Assembly (NCBI GenBank): GCA_964389025.1
Contig: CAYMCQ010000003.1
Span: forward strand, 42,548-106,547
DNA length: 64,000 nt
Direction: 5' to 3'
Source: CAYMCQ01 sp964389025
Lineage (GTDB): Bacteria; Verrucomicrobiota; Verrucomicrobiia; Limisphaerales; CAYMCQ01
Each line of letters begins with the position of its first letter. The first letter of the stretch is position 1. Below the pieces are notes generated by a model that searched no databases, was not told where the DNA came from, and saw nothing but the letters and a program-made list of their open reading frames with translations. Below, in pieces: positions 15,464 through 23,648 of the stretch. The position numbers and the translations under genes are program-made.

Positions 15464-15695
15464 CTAGGGGCGTTCCAGAATCACCGCGTTGGAATAATCC
15501 GGCTCAGCATCACCGTAAGCCCGCGCAAAAGCGGCGCGCGCGAAAGCAAACCATTCCTCGCGATCCTTGCCTTGCGCGTCCGATTGGGGAACGAGGACAA
15601 ACACGGGAGTGTTTGGAGCAAGATCGCCCGGCTCATCCAGGCAGACATGCTTGCCATCGTAATGGCTAATGGCCTTTGAGAGTGACGACGCTCAT
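15464..15695 (-). pseudogene. Antitoxin gene disrupted by a 7-base insertion
   Basis: Starts MSVVTLKGH and then hits a stop; in the next frame YDGKHVCLDEPGDLAPNTPV and REEWFAFARAAFARAYGDAE run to TAG at 15466-15464. Removing seven bases (a CATTAGC copy next to CATTACG, about 15662-15672) restores one frame of 74 codons, giving TLKGHYDGKHVCLDEP. This looks like a near-tandem duplication that broke the gene. Short antitoxins with this composition often stand directly before MazF-like toxins. The pair is therefore dead on both sides. Confidence 0.7.
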
Positions 15696-15784
15696 GCGTT
15701 ACTTTTACCTTAAAACGTGTCCGCTCGCAAGCGGTGAAACTTCCGTATTAAGGCAACTTCAACCAATGTGAGACCAGAATAAAT

Positions 15785-15811
15785 TTGACAGAACGGCGGT
15801 GATGCTATTTC
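15785..15811 (+). promoter_or_regulatory. Possible sigma-70-type promoter of the small-gene block
   Basis: TTGACA (15785-15790) and an extended -10-like TGCTATTTC (15803-15811), with a 15-base spacer, stand about 20 bases before a short open frame. The spacing is shorter than the usual 17, so the call is tentative. Confidence 0.4.
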
Positions 15812-15827
15812 TTATCCGCACTTGAAG

Positions 15828-15938
15828 ATGCAGACCACGATTAAAAACTTCTGCCAGCGCCCGGCGCATGTCTGCGGACTGATGTCCGTGTGGCAGGGCC
15901 GCCGATACGGCTTTGGCATCGTGGGAGGAATCTTCTAA
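15828..15938 (+). CDS. 36-residue small protein or leader peptide
   Basis: ATG at 15828 preceded by a weak GAAG. The peptide begins MQTTIKNFCQRPAHVCGLM and ends RRYGFGIVGGIF; it is basic with two cysteines and a hydrophobic C-terminus. A promoter-like sequence lies upstream and a strong terminator 20 bases downstream, so the unit would be a discrete transcript of about 180 bases. It could equally be a small RNA or a leader that controls the gene at 16041. I recognise no family. Confidence 0.4.
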   Translation: MQTTIKNFCQRPAHVCGLMSVWQGRRYGFGIVGGIF

Positions 15939-15958
15939 ACGAATTTACAGATTTCAAG

Positions 15959-15994
15959 AACCCCGCGATTGCCAGTCAGTCGCGGGGTTTTTGT
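15959..15994 (+). terminator. Rho-independent terminator
   Basis: Perfect 10-base stem AACCCCGCGA (15959-15968) / TCGCGGGGTT (15980-15989), an 11-base loop, then a T-rich tail TTTTTGTTT. It lies after the 36-codon frame and before the gene at 16041. Confidence 0.85.
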
Positions 15995-16040
15995 TTAACC
16001 GAGGCCGCCTTCGCCGGCGACCTCACAACCAAAGGAAAAA

Positions 16041-16382
16041 ATGAACGCAAAGCTAAACCTGAAAACCCGGTTCGCGCCCGAGACTCGTTTCGAGCTCGCG
16101 CCGGTGCCCATCGCGCCATTTCGCGGCGCGCGGGAAAACGAACTGGACCGGCTCAAGGCCGGGTTGTTGAGCGAGTTGCTTGATGAAAATCCGGAGCCGC
16201 AATTCAACGCGCCATTGCGGCGCGCGGCGAACGAGGCCGCGGCATTGGTGTGGTTCACGCCGTTTCCGCTGCTGTTGTTCCCCGAATTATTCGAGGAAAA
16301 AGCGCGGGAAGCGCGTCGGCAAATCGAGCGGCAAAACCAAATCAGCCGACGCAACCTCGCGCTGTTCGTGGGGGCCGTATGA
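16041..16382 (+). CDS. Hypothetical protein, 113 residues
   Basis: Starts MNAKLNLKTRFAPETRFELA with AGGA about eight bases upstream. The middle is hydrophobic and proline-rich (AALVWFTPFPLLLFPELFEE) and the C-terminal part is a strongly basic/acidic helix (EEKAREARRQIERQNQISRR). No family recognised. Its stop overlaps the start of a short Cys-rich frame (ATGA). With the 36-codon gene upstream it forms a compact block of small genes between the decayed toxin-antitoxin pair and kdtA, so horizontal origin is possible. Confidence 0.55.
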   Translation: MNAKLNLKTRFAPETRFELAPVPIAPFRGARENELDRLKAGLLSELLDENPEPQFNAPLRRAANEAAALVWFTPFPLLLFPELFEEKAREARRQIERQNQISRRNLALFVGAV

Positions 16383-16519
16383 TGCGCTGCTCATTTGCGA
16401 TCAACCGAGAGTGTCCGCGCGCGGGCGCGATGTGTTCGTCGCGGCAGCCCCGAGAGTTTTCGGGGGCTGGCTGCGCGGCGGCATGTCCCTGCGCTCGCAC
16501 GCGGGCGCTCTCGCGTTGA
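16379..16519 (+). CDS. Short Cys-rich protein, 46 residues
   Basis: MMRCSFAINRECPRAGAMCS is followed by a second Cys cluster (GAGCAAACPCART); six cysteines in 46 residues. The start overlaps the stop of the 113-residue gene by ATGA. High Arg/Cys/Ala content in a GC-rich genome can arise by chance, so existence is uncertain. If real, the cysteines could bind a metal. Confidence 0.35.
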   Translation: MMRCSFAINRECPRAGAMCSSRQPREFSGAGCAAACPCARTRALSR

Positions 16520-16535
16520 AAATTTTGTTGGTTTA

Positions 16536-16740
16536 AACCACCAAGACGCCAAGGACGCAGAGGGTGCGGAGAAGATGTAATTCTTCTCTGCGTTCCTCTG
16601 CGGCGACTCCCTCTCCTCCATCCGATGGAGGAGAGGGTCGGGGAGAGGAGGTGCATTTCTCCAGCGAAGTTCCAACACCCCTCTCCTCAATCCTCTCCCC
16701 ACTCCTGCGTCGCGGGGAGAGGAAGAAGAACTTGAGACAA
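16536..16740. repeat. Intergenic repeat cluster upstream of kdtA
   Basis: Two kinds of element. ACCACCAAGACGCCAAGGAC (16536 on) with partly complementary TTCTCTGCGTTCCTCTGCGG (about 16580-16600). Then CCCTCTCCTCCATCCGATGG continuing as its inverted copy (16609-16637), and CTCTCCCC...GGGGAGAGG around 16695-16725. The CCATCCGATGG palindrome recurs at 18132, 18243 and 57470. Confidence 0.8.
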
Positions 16741-16793
16741 TAATTTCATTGCGCAGTGGAACAATTTTCGGGCAGATAACGTCTGATTCAAAA

Positions 16794-18119
16794 ATGGTGC
16801 GCACGGCTTACAACATCCTCTTCATCATCTTCTTCATGTTGTCGTCGCCATACTATTTCTGGCGGATGCGCCGGCGTGGAAACTGGCAGACCGGCTTCGC
16901 GCAGCGCTTCGGCAAATACGACACCAAACTCAAACAAACGATCACGAACCGGCACGTTCTTTGGCTGCACGCGGTGAGCGTCGGCGAAGCCGGCGTCTGC
17001 GCGCAACTCATCCGCGCGCTCGAACCGCGCGTGCCGAACATGAAAATCATCGTCTCGACGACTACGACGACGGGCATGGGTGAATTGCAGCGCAAACTTC
17101 CGCCGCATGTCACAAAAATTTATTATCCGATTGACCGGCGGAAATACGTCGCGCGCGCGCTGAATGCGATCCATCCCGAAGCCATCGTGCTCGTTGAGAC
17201 CGAAATCTGGCCGAACTTTCTCTGGCGCGCGCGTAACATGGGCATCCCGCTTTTCCTCGTCAATGCGCGGCTCTCGGAAAAATCCTATAGCCGCTACGTC
17301 AGCTTTGGGTTTTTGTTTCGCCCGATCTTCGCTTCGTTCACCGGAGTCGGCGCGCAAAACGAGCGCGATGCCGGGCGGCTGAGTAAAGTTGGCTGCAAGC
17401 CAGAAACAATTCGTGTCGCGGGCAATTTGAAATTCGACGCGGCGCAGATGGACGAGAGGAAATCTCTCGATGTGCCGGCGCTGCTGAAACAACTTGGAGT
17501 TGCGCAAACCGCGCGAATTCTCGTTGCAGGCAGCACTCACGCCGGCGAAGAAAAAATTCTGGCGGAACAATTCCTGCGGCTGCGGAAAAAATTTCCTGAT
17601 TTGTTTTTCGTTCTTGTGCCGCGCCATTTCGAGCGCGCGCGCGAGGTTGGCCGCGACCTGCAAACTTGCGGCGTCAAATTTGTTTATCGCACCGAAATTC
17701 CAGCAGAAAAAAAATTCGCGCCGGGCGAAGTGGATTGCCTGCTCGTGAACACGACTGGCGAGCTGAAATTTTTTTACGAGCAGGCAACGGTGATTTTCGT
17801 CGGCAAAAGTTTGACGGCTGAAGGCGGGCAAAGTCCCATCGAGCCGGGCGCGCTCGGCAAGGCGATGGTCTTCGGGCCGAACATGCAGAACTTTGCGGAC
17901 GTGGCGGGGGAATTTCTTTTGGCAAACGGCGCGATTCAAGTTCGTGACACGGCGGAATTGGAAAAAGTTTTCATCGCACTTCTTGGCGATGAAAAAAAAC
18001 GGGCTGAATTGGGCCGTAACGCGCTGGAAGTCGTCCGCAAAAATCAAGGCGCTGTCAATCGCACCGCCGAAATGATTTTGAAACAGTTGGACAACGGAGA
18101 AATCTACGTCCGCAAATGA
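16794..18119 (+). CDS. kdtA: 3-deoxy-D-manno-octulosonic acid (Kdo) transferase
   Basis: A 441-residue glycosyltransferase (WaaA/KdtA). It transfers Kdo from CMP-Kdo to lipid A precursor at the cytoplasmic face of the inner membrane. A hydrophobic N-terminus (NILFIIFFMLSSPYYF) anchors it. Family blocks: WLHAVSVGEAGVCAQLIRAL, VLVETEIWPNFLW, NARLSEKSYSRY, VAGSTHAGEE, LVPRHFERA, and the CMP-Kdo-binding region GGQSPIEPGALGKAMVFGPN. ATG 16794 was chosen over a codon at 16749 because the hydrophobic anchor then begins the protein. It stands alone on the plus strand between repeat clusters; together with lpxK and partners at 55250-58716 it shows that the organism makes LPS. Confidence 0.93.
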   Translation: MVRTAYNILFIIFFMLSSPYYFWRMRRRGNWQTGFAQRFGKYDTKLKQTITNRHVLWLHAVSVGEAGVCAQLIRALEPRVPNMKIIVSTTTTTGMGELQRKLPPHVTKIYYPIDRRKYVARALNAIHPEAIVLVETEIWPNFLWRARNMGIPLFLVNARLSEKSYSRYVSFGFLFRPIFASFTGVGAQNERDAGRLSKVGCKPETIRVAGNLKFDAAQMDERKSLDVPALLKQLGVAQTARILVAGSTHAGEEKILAEQFLRLRKKFPDLFFVLVPRHFERAREVGRDLQTCGVKFVYRTEIPAEKKFAPGEVDCLLVNTTGELKFFYEQATVIFVGKSLTAEGGQSPIEPGALGKAMVFGPNMQNFADVAGEFLLANGAIQVRDTAELEKVFIALLGDEKKRAELGRNALEVVRKNQGAVNRTAEMILKQLDNGEIYVRK

Positions 18120-18131
18120 CCCTCACCCCGG

Positions 18132-18267
18132 CCCTCTCCCATCCGATGGGAGAGGGAGAATCGCACACAGTCTGTTTGAGAAAACAGCGCGCTGGGTTTG
18201 CCGGAAGGCTCTCGAAAAATCACTGAGCATCCGCTTGCTGTTCCCTCTCCCATCGGATGGGAGAGGG
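18132..18267. repeat. Two CCCTCTCCCATC(C/G)GATGGGAGAGGG palindromes
   Basis: Near-perfect 25-base palindromes at 18132-18156 and 18243-18267, between the convergent ends of kdtA and pilT, about 85 bases apart. Same family as at 16609 and 57470. They could act as bidirectional terminators. Confidence 0.85.
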
Positions 18268-18286
18268 TTAGGGAGAGGGCGCTTTG

Positions 18287-19375
18287 TTACCCAAGAATCC
18301 TGCGTCCTTCGTCCAGGAAAATTCCCTTGAAATTCATTTCGAGCGCCTGCGGGTTGCTCGCTTTGGCCATCGCTTCCTTTTGTGAAACTTTTCCCGATTT
18401 GACGAGGTGGAAAAGTGACTGGTTGAAGTTTTGCATCCCGTCGTCTGTGCCGGTTTCGATGGCGGCGGCCAGTTTGTCGAGCCGGTTTTCTTCGATCAGC
18501 TTTTTCACCGTCCCGGTGTTGATCATGATTTCGATGGCGGGCGTCACCGCACCGGTGACCGTCGTGATCATGCGCTGACAAATGACGGCCTGCAACGTGC
18601 CGCAGAGTTGACGGCGAATCTGCTCGCGCTCTTCGGCCTTGAAGAAATCGAGGATGCGGCTGATGGATTGCGGCGCGTTCGTCGTGTGCAATGTCGAAAG
18701 CACGAGATGGCCGGTGTCTGCTGCGCTCATGGCGGCGGAAAAACTCGTGTCATCACGCATTTCGCCGACCATGATGATGTCAGGGTCCTGCCGAAGAACG
18801 TGTTTGAGGGCGTGATTGAATGAAACCGTGTCCAGCCCGACTTCGCGCTGCTCGATGATGGATTGATTGTCCTCGAAAACGTATTCGATGGGGTCTTCCA
18901 TGGTGATGATGTGCTTTTTGAAATTGGCATTGATGTGCTCGACCATCGCGGCGAGCGTCGTGGACTTGCCGCAGCCGGTTGAGCCAGCCACCAGCACGAT
19001 GCCGCGCGGCGATTCGGCGATGCTTTTGATCTGGTTGGGCAACCCGAGTTCTTCGAAGCTGGGAACGTGGGTTTTTACATACCGCATGGAGAGGCAAAAC
19101 TGTCCGCGCTGCTGGAAAAGGTTTGTGCGAAAGCGGCCAATGCCCGGAACGAAATAGGAAAAATCAATTTCGCGCTCGTCCTGCAATTTTTGTTTCAAAT
19201 GCGGCGGCGTGATGTTTTCAACGATTCTGTTCATCCATTCCTCGGTCGGATGCGGGCATTCGATGGCGACGAGCTGGCGGTTGATGCGGAAGACGACCGG
19301 CGTGGCGATTTTGAGGTGAATGTCCGAAGCGCCGCCGTCCACGGCGGTTTTCAAAATGCGTTGAAACATTTCCAT
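18287..19375 (-). CDS. pilT: Type IV pilus retraction ATPase PilT
   Basis: A 362-residue hexameric secretion ATPase. Walker A is GSTGCGKST at residues 131-139, the Asp box is MEDPIEYVF, Walker B lies in DPDIIMVGEMRD, and the His box is HLVLSTLHTTNA. The C-terminal ends of PilT-type enzymes (disassembly motor) follow. It would power pilus retraction or, in this phylum, a related secretion machine. It is divergent from the pilM operon; about 300 bases (19376-19680) separate the starts and must carry both promoters. Confidence 0.92.
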   Translation of the reverse strand: MEMFQRILKTAVDGGASDIHLKIATPVVFRINRQLVAIECPHPTEEWMNRIVENITPPHLKQKLQDEREIDFSYFVPGIGRFRTNLFQQRGQFCLSMRYVKTHVPSFEELGLPNQIKSIAESPRGIVLVAGSTGCGKSTTLAAMVEHINANFKKHIITMEDPIEYVFEDNQSIIEQREVGLDTVSFNHALKHVLRQDPDIIMVGEMRDDTSFSAAMSAADTGHLVLSTLHTTNAPQSISRILDFFKAEEREQIRRQLCGTLQAVICQRMITTVTGAVTPAIEIMINTGTVKKLIEENRLDKLAAAIETGTDDGMQNFNQSLFHLVKSGKVSQKEAMAKASNPQALEMNFKGIFLDEGRRILG

Positions 19376-19680
19376 GCCGGAAATTTAGCAGAGACGGCGG
19401 AGAGAATGCGAGCCGGATTGTTCAGAGCGCTCTTCTGCTGAAGCGCGGTCGGTGAGGAAACCACTTCACGGGTTGTGCGGCCGGTTTGATCCCAGGTGAC
19501 AAAGCATTTTTGCCATCAGGCAAGCTGGGATAAGAGCACTCGACTCCGCCGCCTTCAAAAAAGACACCTCCGGATTTCACTTTTCTATTTGACCGCCCAG
19601 TTGAATTAAAGTAACCACTTTCGCCTGCCATCTTGTTGGTCGTTTCATGCGGAAACTTTGTGGCGGAAGCGAAAACCTAA
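19376..19680. other. Intergenic region between pilT and pilM
   Basis: No convincing gene. An open frame on the minus strand (19631-19422, 69 codons) has no ribosome binding site or known motif. Promoters of pilT and pilM are expected here; TTGACC near 19590 could belong to the latter. Confidence 0.5.
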
Positions 19681-21633
19681 ATGCTCAATTCGAATACATT
19701 TCTTGCGGTTGATTTTGGCGCGGGAAGTTTGAAGCTGGCCGAGTTCGAGGTCAACGAAGCGGGAGGGCTGCGCCTCAAGCAATACGGCATCAAACAGCTT
19801 GGCGCAGAAGGCGCGCAAGAGACGACCCGCGAGAAGGTTATCCTCGAAGCGCTGCAAAAATTGATCGCAGAAAAGGGAATCAAGGCCACAAGTTGCAACG
19901 TTTGCGCGCCGGGCTTTCACGTTTTTTCCAAATTCGTCAAGTTGCCGCCCGTCGAGACTTCAAAAGTCCAGCAGATCATCCAATACGAGGCGCAGCAAAA
20001 CGTTCCGTTCCCGCTCGAAGAAGTTGTTTGGGATTATCAGATTTTGGGCACGACGCCCGGCGGCGAACTCGAGGTTCTGCTCGTCGCGATCAAGTCGGAC
20101 ATCGTCGAGGGACTCTTCCGCGTGGCCGAGAGCGCGGGTTTGCATCTGCAACTTGCGGACGTTTCGCCCGCGGCGCTGTGCAACGCGTTTCGCTACAACT
20201 ACGGCGACCTGGAAGATTGCACGATGCTTTTGGATATCGGCGCGAAGACGAGCAGCCTGCTGTTCTTCGAGAAGGGAAAGGTTTATTCGCGCAGCATCAG
20301 CATCGGCGCGAACGCCATCACGCAGGATTTCGCGAATGAATCGAAAATGAAATTCGACGAGGCCGAGAAGTTGAAGATCAACGAAGGCTTCGTGAGTCTG
20401 GGCGGCGCATACGAAGAGCCGGAGAGTCCGCAGCAGGCGGCGATTTCAAAAATCGCCCGCCAGTTCATGACGCGGCTGCACATCCAGGTCAACCAGACGA
20501 TGCAATTTTATCGCGGGCAGCAGGGCGGTTCTGCGCCGCAAAGATTATTTTTGTCCGGCGGCGCGTCGGTGATGCCTTACACGGCGCAGTTCTTCGCGGA
20601 GAAGTTGAACGTCCCCGTCGAATATTTCAATCCGCTGCGCAACGTGCAGATTGACCCTTCAATAGAGCTTGAGGAATTGGCGCGCGTGGCGCATTCGTTC
20701 GGCGAGGTCGTGGGTCTGGGTTTGCGGAATCTCGCGCATTGCCCGGTCGAATTGAACCTGATGCCCGAAAGCACGCTCAAGTGGCAGAGCTTCAATCAAA
20801 AGAAGCCGTATCTCATGGCGACGGTTTTCAGCCTGGCGCTGATCGCGGCGGCGATCGGCTGGTTGTTCGGAAAACTTGCCGAGGTGAAGGAGAAGGAGTT
20901 GAGCGACGTGAAGCCGATTGTCGAAAAGCTCCAACACCAGGAAAGCCAGTTCAAGAAAGTGTATCAGCAGGACTGGAAGAAGGCGACGAACGACGTGGCA
21001 CAGGTCGCGGCATGGCTGGAGGAGCGTTATTACTGGGCCAACGTGCTGACCGAACTTCGCCGCACGCTCATTGGCGTTGAACAGAAAACACAGGCGAGAA
21101 TCCAGACGGACATCGGTGTTTGGATTGAAAAACTCGTCGCGCTGCCGGCAGGAATCGGGGCCGCGGCACCACAACCCAATCCATTTTCACCAGAGCCACA
21201 GGGAGAAATGACTCCGGAAATGCGCCGGTATAGCGCCCTGCAATTAGAACGATATGGGGGAGCGCCACGGCACCCCACTAAGGAAGAATTAGAGGGTGGA
21301 CTACCCACCCCACAGCCGCCTGCTTCTCCAGAAATAGCGCCGCCACCGCCGTCAGTCGATGGCCAGCCCGTTGCCGGTGGCACAACCCCAAATACTGCGA
21401 ATGAGATTTCCAGTTTTGAAATCACCTGCCGCGCGGTGAGCCTGGCTTCGGCATCAGCAACGATTCCGAACCAGACCATCGCGTTTGCGGTCTTGAACGA
21501 ACTGCAGGCCAGCACGAATTATTTCGATCCGGCAGGCACGGCATTTAACGGAAACATCACCTCTGATGATCCGAAAGACAGCACATTCACGTTCGTGCTG
21601 ACGGTCAAGTTGAAAAACCCGGTCAAACTCTAA
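19681..21633 (+). CDS. pilM: PilM-like pilus assembly ATPase fused to a membrane-anchored PilN-like part
   Basis: A 650-residue protein. Residues 1 to about 350 form an actin-like PilM domain (FLAVDFGAGSLKLAEFEV, MLLDIGAKTSSLLFFEKGK, LFLSGGASVMPYTAQFF). A membrane segment follows (YLMATVFSLALIAAAIGWLF, about 376-395), then a coiled coil and a periplasmic PilN-like region, ending in a Pro-rich linker and a small C-terminal domain. In most bacteria PilM and PilN are separate; the fused form fits the Akkermansia Amuc_1101-type protein as I recall it. It begins an operon with Amuc_1100-like, Amuc_1099-like and secretin genes. The linker (about 21250-21315) contains palindromic sequence, e.g. GGGTGGACTACCCACCC. 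Confidence 0.85.
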   Translation: MLNSNTFLAVDFGAGSLKLAEFEVNEAGGLRLKQYGIKQLGAEGAQETTREKVILEALQKLIAEKGIKATSCNVCAPGFHVFSKFVKLPPVETSKVQQIIQYEAQQNVPFPLEEVVWDYQILGTTPGGELEVLLVAIKSDIVEGLFRVAESAGLHLQLADVSPAALCNAFRYNYGDLEDCTMLLDIGAKTSSLLFFEKGKVYSRSISIGANAITQDFANESKMKFDEAEKLKINEGFVSLGGAYEEPESPQQAAISKIARQFMTRLHIQVNQTMQFYRGQQGGSAPQRLFLSGGASVMPYTAQFFAEKLNVPVEYFNPLRNVQIDPSIELEELARVAHSFGEVVGLGLRNLAHCPVELNLMPESTLKWQSFNQKKPYLMATVFSLALIAAAIGWLFGKLAEVKEKELSDVKPIVEKLQHQESQFKKVYQQDWKKATNDVAQVAAWLEERYYWANVLTELRRTLIGVEQKTQARIQTDIGVWIEKLVALPAGIGAAAPQPNPFSPEPQGEMTPEMRRYSALQLERYGGAPRHPTKEELEGGLPTPQPPASPEIAPPPPSVDGQPVAGGTTPNTANEISSFEITCRAVSLASASATIPNQTIAFAVLNELQASTNYFDPAGTAFNGNITSDDPKDSTFTFVLTVKLKNPVKL

Positions 21634-21638
21634 ATGAA

Positions 21639-21716
21639 GCCCAAAGTCCAGAGTCCAAAGTCTAAAGCCGCGGGGGCTTTGTGCTTTGGACTTTGGGCTC
21701 TGGACTTTGGACTTTT
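21639..21716 (+). repeat. AGTCCAA / TTGGACT heptamer inverted repeat
   Basis: Left arm CCCAAAGTCCAGAGTCCAAA (21640 on) and right arm CTTTGGACTTTGGGCTCTGG (21682 on) are complementary with period 7. It fills the gap between pilM and the Amuc_1100-like gene. It stays open toward the downstream gene (frame from 21681). Confidence 0.9.
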
Positions 21717-21722
21717 TCAAAT

Positions 21723-22784
21723 ATGACCTGGGTCAAACGCAATTTATTTTTCCTCATCGGCAGCGTTGTGGCGCTGGCGCTGATGGGCGCTGCCGGCTGG
21801 TATGCTTTTCAGAAGAACAGCCTCAACAACGAGAAGAAGGAAAAGCTGAACGAGGCCTACACGGAATTGAAGCGGCTCAAGGAACAGAAGCCGCACCCGG
21901 GTGACGGAAAGAAAGTGGACAACATCAACGCTGCTAGGGAGCAGATTAAGGAACTGCGCGGATTTATCACTAACGCCACGATCCGTTTCCAGCCCATTGC
22001 GCCCATACCTGCGTCGGAGAAATTCACCATGCTGGAATTCACGGAGCAATTGCGCGAAACGATCACCCAACTCGAGAAGTCCGCGACCGCGAACAGTGTG
22101 ACGCTCCAGCCCAAATACAATTTCTCCTTCGAGGTGCAAAAGAACAAACTGACCCTCGCCCCCGGCAGCCTTGAACCGCTCTCGGTGCAGCTCGGCGAAG
22201 TCAAGGCGATTTGCGAAATCCTCTTTCGCGCAAAAATCAACGTGCTGGAGAGCCTTAGACGCGAGCGTGTTTCGGCGGACGACGCGCCGGACAAGGCGGG
22301 CATGGCTGATTATCATGAGCAGAAATCCGTGACGAACGACCTTGGCGTTTTGACGCGATATGAAGTCGCGTTTCGCTCGTTCACCCCAGAATTGGGAGCG
22401 GCGCTGGCGGGATTTGCCAGTTCGCCGCACGGTTTCATCGTCAAGGGAATCAGCGTCGAACCGGCGGTCGTCACCAGCCCGGACATAACAATCCCAACTC
22501 CAACTCCGACTTTCGTGCAGCCGCAGTTCATCCCTCAACCCCTGCCAAATCCCCTCGCCGATGCCCGTTACGGCAGGGAGGGCCGTTATGGCAGGGAGGG
22601 CATTGCGCCTCCGCCGGTGGCACCTACACCGGTGTATGTCGCAGCTGCGCCCGCGACACCCGCCAAAGCGCCGCCGATCCTCAATGAAAAACTTTTGCGT
22701 GTGACGCTGGTGATTGAAGCGATCAAGTTGCGCCCGCCTTCGCCCGGTTCCGGCGCGACAGGTCGGCGAGACCCGGCACAATAA
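21723..22784 (+). CDS. Amuc_1100-like pilus-associated protein
   Basis: A 353-residue protein with an N-terminal membrane segment (LFFLIGSVVALALMGAAGWY, about residues 8-27), a coiled coil (NNEKKEKLNEAYTELKRLKE) and a periplasmic domain; the C-terminus is Pro-rich. Architecture, length and position between a PilM gene and an Amuc_1099-like gene match Amuc_1100 of Akkermansia muciniphila, an outer-membrane/pilus-locus protein that signals through host TLR2. Sequence similarity could not be measured here; the call rests mainly on synteny. ATG 21723 was chosen because the upstream codons (from 21681) are repeat sequence. Tandem RYGREG units near the C-terminus (22564-22600) come from an 18-base repeat. 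Confidence 0.7.
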   Translation: MTWVKRNLFFLIGSVVALALMGAAGWYAFQKNSLNNEKKEKLNEAYTELKRLKEQKPHPGDGKKVDNINAAREQIKELRGFITNATIRFQPIAPIPASEKFTMLEFTEQLRETITQLEKSATANSVTLQPKYNFSFEVQKNKLTLAPGSLEPLSVQLGEVKAICEILFRAKINVLESLRRERVSADDAPDKAGMADYHEQKSVTNDLGVLTRYEVAFRSFTPELGAALAGFASSPHGFIVKGISVEPAVVTSPDITIPTPTPTFVQPQFIPQPLPNPLADARYGREGRYGREGIAPPPVAPTPVYVAAAPATPAKAPPILNEKLLRVTLVIEAIKLRPPSPGSGATGRRDPAQ

Positions 22785-22796
22785 AGTCGAGTTCGA

Positions 22797-23591
22797 ATGC
22801 AATTCATCAAAAAACATTACGAAAAAATCATTCTCGGCGCAGTGTTGCTGGGGTTGACGGCGGCGCTGGCGGCCTTGCCGTTCAAGATTGCGAGCGAAAA
22901 ACAGTTTCTTGAAGACAGTCGCAACCAAGTCGTGAATGTTTCGCCCAAGGAACTGCCGCCGCTCAACCTCGAGCGCCCCAACGCCGCGCTTCAGCGCGCG
23001 CAAAGTCCGTTCGCGCTGAGTTTTTCCGGCGAGCACAACCTGTTCAATCCGGTGCGCTGGCAGAAGTTGCCAGACGGTCGAATGATCAGGGAACAAAATG
23101 TGGATATGCTGGCCGGGTTGGTGGTCACCAAAATCAATCCGCTCTATTTGACCGTGACTTTTGACTCGACGACCACTTCCGGCTACCTCGTCAAGCTGAG
23201 GCGGGAAACCAAGACGGCGCGCAACGAGAGCGAAGTCAGCGGATTTCTTACGTTGGAAAAGCCAAACCTGCAGAATCGGAATCTGCTCATGTTGCGCGAA
23301 GTCAAAGGCGGCGACACGCAGTCTCCGCAGCTTGGTTTGGAATTGGTTGAAACGGGCGAGAAGATTTCCGTGGCGATCGGCGCGCCGTTCAGGCGCGTGG
23401 ACGGTTACACGGTGGACCTGAAACCGCCCGAGGGTTCCGTGAGAAGCAACCTGCGCGAAGGCAACGCGATTCGCTTCGGTGGAGAGGAATACACCATCAG
23501 GTCAATAAAAGAAGTTGCTCCCACGGAGTATGAAATAGTATTGTCTGCGAAATCGACTGAGAAGAAATCAACGAAGAGATTCAAACTGTAG
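22797..23591 (+). CDS. Amuc_1099-like (PilP-like) pilus locus protein
   Basis: A 264-residue protein with one N-terminal membrane segment (IILGAVLLGLTAALAALPF) and a periplasmic part with two beta-rich regions (MLAGLVVTKINPLYLTVTFD; FGGEEYTIRSIKEVAPTEYE). The position directly before the secretin gene corresponds to PilP in classical type IV pilus operons and to Amuc_1099 in Akkermansia. It would connect the inner-membrane platform with the secretin. The call is based on order and topology. Confidence 0.65.
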   Translation: MQFIKKHYEKIILGAVLLGLTAALAALPFKIASEKQFLEDSRNQVVNVSPKELPPLNLERPNAALQRAQSPFALSFSGEHNLFNPVRWQKLPDGRMIREQNVDMLAGLVVTKINPLYLTVTFDSTTTSGYLVKLRRETKTARNESEVSGFLTLEKPNLQNRNLLMLREVKGGDTQSPQLGLELVETGEKISVAIGAPFRRVDGYTVDLKPPEGSVRSNLREGNAIRFGGEEYTIRSIKEVAPTEYEIVLSAKSTEKKSTKRFKL

Positions 23592-23648
23592 GAACGCACG
23601 ACCAGAATTTTTCAACCAGACGTGAGAAGCTCAAACCCATTACAACAC

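Noticed and set aside
15314..15679. 121-codon plus-strand frame opposite the toxin-antitoxin remnants
   Set aside because: The minus strand shows clear MazF and antitoxin segments; this frame is their shadow.
19422..19631. 69-codon minus-strand frame between pilT and pilM
   Set aside because: No ribosome binding site and no motif; coding not supported.
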